A DNA stretch of 5,958 bases, from positions 1-5,958 of the forward strand of contig JAKSCZ010000301.1 of NCBI GenBank assembly GCA_022360335.1, given 5' to 3'. Numbering within the stretch: position 1 is the first letter of the stretch; every line of letters starts with the position of its first letter. Below are positions 1 through 5,958 of the stretch, in pieces. Position numbers and translations under genes: made by a program. This DNA is from Pseudomonadota bacterium. GTDB taxonomy: Bacteria > Pseudomonadota > Gammaproteobacteria > Steroidobacterales > Woeseiaceae. The notes below the pieces were generated by a model that searched no databases, was not told the origin of the DNA, and was given only the letters and a program-made list of their open reading frames with translations.

Positions 1-1086
<1,086 letters not shown>

Positions 1087-1116
1087 GTTATCCCGCTCTG
1101 ACGAGAACAAGAACCT

Positions 1117-3123
1117 GTGTTTGACAAGATCCTCATAGCCAACCGCGGTGAAATTGCCTGCCGCGTCATCAAGTCGGCGCGCAAGATGGGCATCGGGACC
1201 GTGGCCGTCTACTCGGACGCCGACCGCGATGCGCTCCACGTGCATATGGCGGACGAGGCGGTGCACATAGGCGCCGCGCCGTCGGCCGAGTCCTATCTCG
1301 TCGGCGACCGCATCATCCGGGCCTGCCTCGACACGGGCGCTCAGGCCGTGCATCCGGGCTATGGCTTCCTGTCGGAGAATGCGGCGTTCCGCAATGCGCT
1401 GGACGAGCATGACATCGCGTTCATCGGGCCGGGCGCCAAAGCCATCGAGGCGATGGGCGACAAGATCACGTCGAAGAAGCTTGCGGACGCGGCATCGGTC
1501 AACACGATTCCCGGCTACACCGATGTCGTCAAGGACGCCGATCATGCGGTCGAGATCGCGCGGGGCATCGGCTACCCGGTCATGCTCAAAGCGTCGGCTG
1601 GCGGCGGCGGCAAAGGCATGCGCGTCGCCAGCGACGACGAGGAATGCCGCGACGGATTCGAACGCGCGACGAACGAGGCGAAGTCGAGCTTCGGCGACGA
1701 TCGCGTGTTCATCGAGAAGTTCATCGAAGAGCCGCGCCACATCGAAATCCAGGTGCTGGCCGACAGCCACGGCAATGCGATCTATCTGAATGAGCGCGAG
1801 TGCTCGCTGCAGCGCCGCCACCAGAAGGTGATCGAGGAAGCGCCTTCGCCCTTCCTCGACGAGAAGACGCGCAGGGCGATGGGCGAGCAGGCCGTCGCGC
1901 TCGCCAGAGCCGTCGACTACGAGTCGGCCGGCACGGTCGAGTTCATCGTCGACAAGGACAGGAACTTCTATTTCCTCGAGATGAACACGCGCCTGCAGGT
2001 GGAGCACCCGGTCACGGAGCTGACGATGGGCGTCGACCTCGTCGAGCTGATGATCAGGATTGCGGCCGGCGACGAGCTGCCGATCGCGCAGGAGGACGTG
2101 GTCATCGACGGCTGGTCGATCGAGGCGCGCGTCTACGCCGAAGACCCGTCCCGCAACTTCCTGCCGTCGACGGGCCGGCTGGTCCGCTATCGGCCGCCCG
2201 AAGAAGACGATCACGTGCGCGTCGACACGGGCGTGTACGAGGGCGGCGAGGTCTCGATGTTCTACGACCCGATGGTCGCCAAGCTCATCACGTGGGGCGA
2301 GGACCGCGACCGGGCCATCGGGGAAATGCGTGCGGCACTCGACAAGTTCATCGTCCGCGGCATCCAGACCAACATCTCGTTTCTTTCGGCGCTCGTAGCG
2401 CACGAGAAATACGTGACCGGCGACATCTCGACCAACACGATTGCCGAAGAATACCCGGAAGGTTTCCATCCGGCCGATGTGCCGCACGAGGACCCGGCGA
2501 CGATTTTTGCCGTCGCCGGCTCGATGCTGCGCAAGTATCGCGACCGGGCTGCGCAGATCGACGGACAGCTGCCGGGGCACCGTCGCGAGGTTCCGGCGGA
2601 CTGGGTCGTCGTGGCCGGCGAGGCGCATCACCCGATACGCGTCGTGCCGGCGGAGGGAGGGTCCCGTCAAGCGGGATCGGGATACAACGTGACGTACGAC
2701 GGCAGGACCTATGCCGTGCGCAGCGACTGGGAATTCGGACAGCTGCTGTGGGACGGCACGGTCGACGGCGAGGAAGTGCACGTTCAGGTCGAACGTGACG
2801 GGCAGGTGTACACGCTGACGCGCGGCGGCTCGCAGTCCGACCTGCTCGTCATGAGTCCCCGGGCGGCCGAACTGCACAGGCTGATGCCGGTCAAGGCGCC
2901 GCCCGACACGTCGGGCCACGTCGTTGCGCCGATGCCGGGATTGCTCGTGTCCGTCGCGGTCGCCGAGGGCGACACGGTCGAGGCGGGTGACGAACTCGCC
3001 GTGCTCGAGGCGATGAAGATGGAGAACGCGCTGCGCGCCGAGCGCAACGGCGTCGTCGTCAAGCTCCACTACCGGGCGGGCGACAGCGTCGAGGTCGACG
3101 AAGTCGTCATGGAGCTGGAGTAA
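1117..3123 (+). CDS. pccA: Propionyl-CoA carboxylase alpha subunit (biotin carboxylase + biotin carrier)
   Basis: Complete 668-residue subunit, the usual length for bacterial PCC alpha. It carboxylates its own biotin with ATP and bicarbonate, then delivers the carboxyl group to the beta subunit. The biotin carboxylase part covers about residues 1-450: N-terminal KILIANRGEIACRV, the ATP-grasp glycine loop GGGGKGM (162-168), ERECSLQRRHQK, and EMNTRLQVEHPVTE (288-301) with catalytic Arg292 and Glu296. About 450-590 is the weakly conserved linker that binds the beta subunit. The C-terminal biotinyl domain has APMPG and EAMKMEN, with Lys634 as the expected biotinylation site, 34 residues from the end as usual. 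The start is GTG; MFDKILIANRGE matches the normal family N-terminus. No strong ribosome binding site is seen, only a purine-rich GAGAACAAGAA stretch, so it may rely on translation arriving from pccB. Its TAA stop (3121-3123) runs into the palindromic repeat. Confidence 0.96.
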   Translation: MFDKILIANRGEIACRVIKSARKMGIGTVAVYSDADRDALHVHMADEAVHIGAAPSAESYLVGDRIIRACLDTGAQAVHPGYGFLSENAAFRNALDEHDIAFIGPGAKAIEAMGDKITSKKLADAASVNTIPGYTDVVKDADHAVEIARGIGYPVMLKASAGGGGKGMRVASDDEECRDGFERATNEAKSSFGDDRVFIEKFIEEPRHIEIQVLADSHGNAIYLNERECSLQRRHQKVIEEAPSPFLDEKTRRAMGEQAVALARAVDYESAGTVEFIVDKDRNFYFLEMNTRLQVEHPVTELTMGVDLVELMIRIAAGDELPIAQEDVVIDGWSIEARVYAEDPSRNFLPSTGRLVRYRPPEEDDHVRVDTGVYEGGEVSMFYDPMVAKLITWGEDRDRAIGEMRAALDKFIVRGIQTNISFLSALVAHEKYVTGDISTNTIAEEYPEGFHPADVPHEDPATIFAVAGSMLRKYRDRAAQIDGQLPGHRREVPADWVVVAGEAHHPIRVVPAEGGSRQAGSGYNVTYDGRTYAVRSDWEFGQLLWDGTVDGEEVHVQVERDGQVYTLTRGGSQSDLLVMSPRAAELHRLMPVKAPPDTSGHVVAPMPGLLVSVAVAEGDTVEAGDELAVLEAMKMENALRAERNGVVVKLHYRAGDSVEVDEVVMELE

Positions 3124-3146
3124 ATAGGGTGCCAGTCACCTTATTT
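3122..3146 (+). repeat. Palindromic repeat copy A (first half of a REP/BIME-like doublet)
   Basis: A 25-base imperfect palindrome with core GGTGCCAGTCACC flanked by AAATA on the left and TTATTT on the right. On its own it folds into a 10-bp stem (3122-3131 with 3137-3146, one G-U pair) and a CCAGT loop. Including the preceding T, 25 of 26 bases (3121-3146) match 4026-4051. It overlaps the last two bases of the pccA stop codon. Its AT-rich flanks stand out from the GC-rich coding DNA. The look is that of REP-type elements mobilised by Y1-family (RAYT) transposases. That link is from memory and not shown here; no transposase gene is in the window. Confidence 0.8.
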
Positions 3147-3155
3147 ATTGCCGGG

Positions 3156-3179
3156 AAATGGGGTGACTGACACCCAATT
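3156..3179 (-). repeat. Palindromic repeat copy B (inverted partner of copy A)
   Basis: Core GGTGACTGACACC is the reverse complement of the copy A core with one change. Over 20 bases (3127-3146 against the reverse complement of 3156-3175) 17 match. It folds alone into a stem GGGTG/CACCC with an ACTGA loop, extended by AAT/ATT after one mismatch. Together A and B can instead form one long hairpin: 3127-3146 with 3156-3175 gives 20 positions with one C-A mismatch and two G-U pairs in RNA, a 9-base loop (3147-3155), and three more pairs beyond one mismatch. This is the layout of a BIME, meaning two REPs in opposite orientation. It overlaps the likely meaB start codon. Confidence 0.75.
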
Positions 3180-4140
3180 GGGTTCTGCCTTGCTCGGCGG
3201 CGACCGTCGCGCGCTGGCCCGCGCCATCACGCTCGTCGAATCGACGCGCCGCGACCACCGCGCCGAATCGGGCGCCCTGCTCGAGCGGCTCATGCCGCAC
3301 ACGGGCGACTCCATTCGCGTCGGCATCTCGGGCGCCCCGGGCGTCGGCAAGTCGACGTTCATCGAGGCCCTGGGGAACTACGTCGTCGACCGGGGTCACA
3401 GGCTTGCCGTGCTGACCGTCGATCCCTCGTCGGCGATCTCGGGCGGATCGATACTCGGCGACAAGACGCGCATGGAAACGCTCGCGCGCCGTCCGGAAGC
3501 CTTCATCCGACCGTCGCCGTCCGGGAACACGCTCGGCGGCGTGACGCGGCGCAGCCGCGAAACGCTGCTCTTGTGCGAGGCCGCGGGTTTCGACGTCATC
3601 ATCGTCGAGACGGTCGGGGTCGGACAGTCGGAGACGAAAGTCGCCGACATGACCGACATGTTCGTGTTGTTGCTGCAGCCCGGGGCCGGCGATCGCCTGC
3701 AGGGCATCAAGCGCGGCATCATGGAACTCGCCGACCTGATCCTCGTGAACCAGGCCGACGACGGTCGCGAGGAACTCGCCCGGAAGTCGGCAAGCGAATA
3801 CCGTCATGCCTTGCACCTGTTGAGGCCGCGCTCGGCGAACTGGAGCGTCGAGGTCGCCACGTGCTCCGCCCGGGACCGCATCGGCATCGACACGGCATGG
3901 GAATCGGTGACGCGCCATCAGGACGCCGTCGTGCAATCCGGGGAACTCGCCGCGATGCGCGCGGACCAGGCGCGCACCTGGATGTGGTCGGAGGTACGGG
4001 ACCGCCTGCTCGCCGATCTCCGCGATAAATACGGTGCCAGTCACCTTATTTCCGAACTCGAGCAGGCCGTCAGCGAGGGGCGTATGCCCGCGACGATCGC
4101 GGCGGAGAAGCTGCTCGCGAGCTACCTGGAAGACGACTGA
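3163..4140 (+). CDS. meaB: MeaB/ArgK-family GTPase, methylmalonyl-CoA mutase chaperone
   Basis: P-loop GTPase of the SIMIBI class that guards and reloads adenosylcobalamin-dependent methylmalonyl-CoA mutase; cytosolic. About 325 residues from this start, the family's usual size. Seen in order: LARAITLVES near the N-terminus, Walker A GAPGVGKST (about 58-66), VDPSSAISGGSILGDKTRM (switch I region), LCEAAGFDVIIVETVGVGQSE (Walker B and switch II), and the guanine motif as NQAD at about 196-199. The last is odd, since the family normally has NKAD or NKDD. Start choice: GTG at 3163 follows GGGA by 6 bases and gives an N-terminus of typical length. TTG at 3148 gives five more residues, but lies in the loop of the repeat hairpin with no ribosome site; TTG 3178 is a further option. 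The 3' coding part holds repeat copy C, encoding about DKYGASHLIS, where I would expect the variable tail of family members. The gene ends one base before the VOC gene. Confidence 0.92.
   Translation: MTDTQLGSALLGGDRRALARAITLVESTRRDHRAESGALLERLMPHTGDSIRVGISGAPGVGKSTFIEALGNYVVDRGHRLAVLTVDPSSAISGGSILGDKTRMETLARRPEAFIRPSPSGNTLGGVTRRSRETLLLCEAAGFDVIIVETVGVGQSETKVADMTDMFVLLLQPGAGDRLQGIKRGIMELADLILVNQADDGREELARKSASEYRHALHLLRPRSANWSVEVATCSARDRIGIDTAWESVTRHQDAVVQSGELAAMRADQARTWMWSEVRDRLLADLRDKYGASHLISELEQAVSEGRMPATIAAEKLLASYLEDD
4026..4051 (+). repeat. Palindromic repeat copy C, inside the meaB reading frame
   Basis: Matches 3121-3146 at 25 of 26 bases (only C4032 against G3127 differs), in direct orientation, 905 bases downstream. 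It folds as AAATA-x-GGTG paired with CACC-x-TATTT around a CCAGT loop, with one mismatch. No inverted partner is visible next to it, so it is a solo copy. It is translated in frame within meaB without a stop, using AT-richer codons (AAA, CTT, ATT) than its surroundings. A 25/26 match is far beyond chance at this scale, so the copies share an origin. Confidence 0.85.
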
Positions 4141-4141
4141 T

Positions 4142-4606
4142 ATGCGCGAACGACCGTTCAAAGTACTCGGCATCCAGCAGATCGCAGTCGGCGGTCTCGA
4201 CAAGGACAGGCTGCGAAACCTCTGGATCGATACGTTCGGCCTGGCGCCGGGCGGCAACTACCGGAGCGAGACGGAAAACGTCGACGAGGACATCGCGTTC
4301 CTGGGAGAAGGTCCCCACCGCGTCGAGGTGGACCTGATGCAGCCCGTTGATCCGGACAGAGCGCCTCGCGTACACTCGCCGCCGCTGAACCACGTGGGGC
4401 TCTGGGTCGACGACCTGCCCGCGGCGGTCGAATGGCTGGCGGAGCGGGGCATGCGCTTTGCGCCGGGCGGCGTTCGCAAAGGCGCATCGGGGCACGACGT
4501 CTGTTTCGTGCACCCGAAAGGCAACGACGAATTCCCAATCGGGGGTGAGGGCGTGCTCATCGAGCTCGTGCAGGCGCCGCCCGGGGTGATCGAGGAGCAT
4601 TCATGA
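4142..4606 (+). CDS. VOC-superfamily protein, methylmalonyl-CoA epimerase-like
   Basis: A 154-residue protein of the vicinal-oxygen-chelate fold (glyoxalase/epimerase superfamily). Two half-repeats are visible: about residues 9-70, from LGIQQIAVGGLD to VEVDLMQP, and about 81-146, from PLNHVGLWVDDL to VLIELVQAP. Context (PCC and MeaB genes) suggests methylmalonyl-CoA epimerase, which interconverts (S)- and (R)-methylmalonyl-CoA using a divalent metal. By-eye alignment puts His84 and Glu141 at metal-ligand positions and Asp64 near the second ligand. The first ligand, normally His in motifs such as DHIAIAV, is Gln13 here. It could therefore be a divergent epimerase, or a related enzyme on another CoA or oxo-acid substrate; I leave the gene symbol empty. 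ATG at 4142 has a good ribosome site (GGAAG, 4128-4132) and is one base after the meaB stop, so translational coupling is likely. It overlaps the next gene by 4 bases (ATGA). Confidence 0.88.
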   Translation: MRERPFKVLGIQQIAVGGLDKDRLRNLWIDTFGLAPGGNYRSETENVDEDIAFLGEGPHRVEVDLMQPVDPDRAPRVHSPPLNHVGLWVDDLPAAVEWLAERGMRFAPGGVRKGASGHDVCFVHPKGNDEFPIGGEGVLIELVQAPPGVIEEHS

Positions 4607-5556
4607 ACACGCTGTACGTCTTCCCGGGCCAGGGCTCGCAATACGAAGGCATGGGCAAGGACATTTGCGAAGCATACGACGTCGCCGCCCGCGTTTACGA
4701 GCAGGCGAACGACGTGCTGGGCTACGACATCCGCGACATGTCGTTCAACAATCCCGGCGACGAGCTCAACCTGACGCGCAATACGCAGCCCGCATTGCTG
4801 ACGCACCACGTCGCCTGCCTCGAGGCGTTCAGGGAAAGGACGGGCGGCGGCGTCGAGCCGACGATAACGGCCGGACACAGCCTCGGGGAGTATACGGCGC
4901 TCGTCGCGGCCAACGCGCTGACGTTCGATACGGCGCTCAGGCTCGTGCAGACGCGCGGGCAGCTCATGGGCGAACACGGCGAGGGCGAAATGACGGCGTT
5001 CATGATGGCGGTCGATGAAATCCGGCCGCTGGCCGAACGGTTCAACTGCGCGATCTCAGCCTGTAACCAGCCCCAGCAGACGGTCGTCGGCGGCTCATCG
5101 GCCGATCTCGAAAAGCTCGAGGCGCACGTCGCCGAAGCGTTTCCGCGGAAACGCGCCATTCGGCTCAAGACCGAAGGCGCGTTTCACACGTCCTACATGG
5201 ACAAGGCGGCCGGCCTGTTCAAAGAAGCGCTCTGCGATGCCGACATGCGGGCGCCCGGGGTCAGGGTGTTGTCGAACTACACGGGCGGTTTTCACGGCGA
5301 CGATACCGGCGAGATCAAAGAGCGCCTCTACCTCCAGCTCAGGCACCCGGTGATGTGGGACGCCAATCTCCGGGCAGCGTTCGACGAAGGGGTAGCGAGG
5401 GTCTACGAGTTCGGCGGCGGCATCGGTTCCGGCGGCCCCGGCGAGAAGCGGCCGAACCTCGAAGGCATGATCAAGAAGGCGGTTCGCTCGCTCGACCCGC
5501 GACCGGAGTACGTGCCGGTCATCAATGCCGGGACGATCGAGGCGGCGGCCGGCTGA
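4603..5556 (+). CDS. FabD-like malonyl-CoA:ACP acyltransferase
   Basis: A 317-residue acyltransferase resembling malonyl-CoA:ACP transacylase (FabD, about 310 residues), which moves malonyl from CoA to the phosphopantetheine arm of acyl carrier protein through a Ser ester. Visible: FPGQGSQ (residues 7-13, oxyanion Gln10), GHSLGE with nucleophile Ser93, QTRGQLM with Arg118 (binds the free carboxylate), Asn155, GAFHTSYM with catalytic His195, and QLRHPVMW with Gln245. In polyketide acyltransferases, GHSLGE and AFH mark malonyl choice, whereas YASH marks methylmalonyl. The C-terminal motif usually reading GPGKVLTGL is replaced by GGGIGSGGPGEKRPNLEGM, several residues longer. ATG 4603 overlaps the VOC stop (ATGA) and follows GAGGAG by 5 bases. 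It lies in a propionate operon rather than beside fabH, fabG or acpP in this window, so housekeeping FabD is uncertain and a pathway-specific acyltransferase is possible. Confidence 0.88.
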   Translation: MNTLYVFPGQGSQYEGMGKDICEAYDVAARVYEQANDVLGYDIRDMSFNNPGDELNLTRNTQPALLTHHVACLEAFRERTGGGVEPTITAGHSLGEYTALVAANALTFDTALRLVQTRGQLMGEHGEGEMTAFMMAVDEIRPLAERFNCAISACNQPQQTVVGGSSADLEKLEAHVAEAFPRKRAIRLKTEGAFHTSYMDKAAGLFKEALCDADMRAPGVRVLSNYTGGFHGDDTGEIKERLYLQLRHPVMWDANLRAAFDEGVARVYEFGGGIGSGGPGEKRPNLEGMIKKAVRSLDPRPEYVPVINAGTIEAAAG

Positions 5557-5592
5557 GCCTCCGGGAGCGAGCCTGCCCGGGACAGGCGTAAA

Positions 5593-5623
5593 AAAGGCCG
5601 CTCGTCGAGCGGCCTTTCGATTT
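5593..5623 (+). terminator. Rho-independent terminator of the pcc-meaB operon
   Basis: A perfect 12-bp inverted repeat (5593-5604 and 5606-5617) reading AAAGGCCGCTCG / CGAGCGGCCTTT, GC-rich at its centre, with an A-run before and a broken T-tract (TTTCGATTT) after. It starts 37 bases beyond the last gene's stop. The symmetry and A-run could also give some termination on the other strand. A smaller hairpin (GCCTG/CAGGC, 5571-5587) lies just before it. Confidence 0.85.
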
Positions 5624-5911
5624 CGCGTTCGGACATCGGCAGTGGTAGCCCGGAGCGCGAATCTTCCAGCGGGGCGGGGAGTACCGTGCCGTTCCCAATC
5701 CTCTTGCTTTCGCCTCGCGATGTTGCCAAGTTAATCGTAATGAGAATGATTCGCAATTGCGGTTAATACCTATTGCCCGGCCGTGCCGACGTCGCGCTTC
5801 GTCGCGTGATGCACCTACTGCAAACCGCCGATTGTTCGTGGCACTATGCGGGCCTTGGGTACGACACCTGTTGCGGACGGGTCGTCGCCGGGGCAAGTAA
5901 TCCGCTTCAAC
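5624..5911. other. Intergenic region between operon terminator and response regulator
   Basis: About 290 bases with no convincing gene, tRNA or repeat on either strand. The section around 5721-5775 is clearly more AT-rich than the rest and holds the Fur-box-like site, so the promoter for the downstream regulator is most likely there. One weak promoter reading is TTGCCA (5723-5728) with AATGAT (5745-5750) at 16-base spacing, which would lie across the Fur-like site. The part from 5624 to 5720 shows nothing I can name. Confidence 0.5.
5736..5755. promoter_or_regulatory. Fur-box-like operator
   Basis: AATGAGAATGATTCGC at 5739-5754 matches 13 of 19 positions of the classical Fur box (GATAATGATAATCATTATC), and TGAGAATGATTCGCA (5741-5755) matches 11 of 14 defined positions of the 7-1-7 form. 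It sits in the AT-rich patch about 160 bases before the response regulator start. If real, iron-loaded Fur would repress transcription starting near it. The direction of the controlled promoter is not certain, but the only gene start beyond it in the window is the regulator. Confidence 0.45.
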
Positions 5912-5958
5912 ATGACCGAACGATCGCGCAAACTCCTCATCGTCGAGGACGATCCCGA
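5912..5958 (+). CDS. Two-component response regulator, N-terminus only (3'-truncated)
   Basis: The last 47 bases encode MTERSRKLLIVEDDP, the typical first beta strand and acidic pair of a CheY-like receiver domain; the Asp pair (residues 13-14) helps bind magnesium next to the phosphorylated Asp, which lies outside the window. The output domain is not visible, so the subfamily cannot be named. No good ribosome site precedes ATG 5912. An in-frame ATG at 5846 would add 22 residues, with an in-frame stop further up at 5807-5809; 5912 is preferred because receiver proteins usually begin within about 10 residues of the LLIVEDD strand. Confidence 0.75.
   Translation, partial: MTERSRKLLIVEDDP

Noticed and set aside
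1800..2798. A 332-codon + strand open frame inside pccA in another frame
   Set aside because: Its translation is Arg/Gly/Ala-rich and unrecognisable, while the pccA frame is continuous and conserved across the same bases.
3121..4051. The repeats as a CRISPR array or as ends of one insertion sequence around meaB
   Set aside because: Only three copies at irregular spacing and in mixed orientation, no spacers, no transposase between them, and meaB is a normal member of the operon.
4034..4141. A longer N-terminus for the VOC protein, starting within meaB
   Set aside because: It would add 36 residues without VOC similarity overlapping the meaB tail and repeat copy C; ATG 4142 has a proper ribosome site and a normal family N-terminus.
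3145..4257. A long minus-strand open frame (370 codons) opposite meaB and the VOC gene, followed by another at 4258-4977
   Set aside because: Both are antisense to clearly recognisable genes, have Arg-rich, low-complexity translations without a known motif, and are expected in GC-rich DNA with strong third-position bias.
5839..5855. A sigma-54-like promoter (TGGCAC at about 5839) upstream of the response regulator
   Set aside because: The needed TTGC element at the right spacing is missing; the bases there read GGGC.
5846..5911. A 22-residue N-terminal extension of the response regulator from ATG 5846
   Set aside because: It is in frame and open, but receiver domains seldom carry such an extension and no ribosome site precedes it; kept only as an alternative.

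Overview
The window is a GC-rich, gene-dense stretch carrying the 3' part of a propionyl-CoA / methylmalonyl-CoA operon, all on the + strand, then a terminator, an intergenic region of about 355 bases, and the first codons of a two-component response regulator. High GC, strong G/C preference at third codon positions, and a propionyl-CoA carboxylase operon with a MeaB-type GTPase suggest a proteobacterium. Gammaproteobacteria is my best guess, from the overall look of the proteins and the short palindromic repeats, but this is not proven by the window.

Layout: (1) 1-1086, propionyl-CoA carboxylase beta subunit, truncated at its N-terminus by the window edge. (2) 1117-3123, the biotin-carrying alpha subunit, complete. 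(3) 3122-3179, a doublet of short palindromes in opposite orientation, lying exactly on the alpha-subunit stop codon and the start of the next gene. (4) about 3163-4140, a MeaB/ArgK-type GTPase, which contains a second near-perfect copy of the palindrome in its 3' coding end (4026-4051). (5) 4142-4606, a small VOC-fold protein resembling methylmalonyl-CoA epimerase but with Gln at the usual first metal-ligand position. (6) 4603-5556, a FabD-like malonyl-CoA acyltransferase. (7) 5593-5623, a hairpin terminator. (8) 5624-5911, non-coding, with a Fur-box-like site. (9) 5912-end, start of a response regulator.

How they work together: the carboxylase pair turns propionyl-CoA into (S)-methylmalonyl-CoA. 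An epimerase converts that to the (R) form for B12-dependent methylmalonyl-CoA mutase, which MeaB protects and reloads; the mutase is not in this window and may lie upstream. The VOC protein sits where the epimerase would be expected. The FabD-like protein is less expected; its sequence (GHSLGE and an AFH motif) points to malonyl rather than methylmalonyl transfer. Spacings of 30, about 39, 1 and -4 bases, with a terminator after the last gene, support one transcription unit.

I see no wholly new system. The most unusual structure is the family of about 25-bp palindromes that punctuates the operon and has also become part of the MeaB reading frame.
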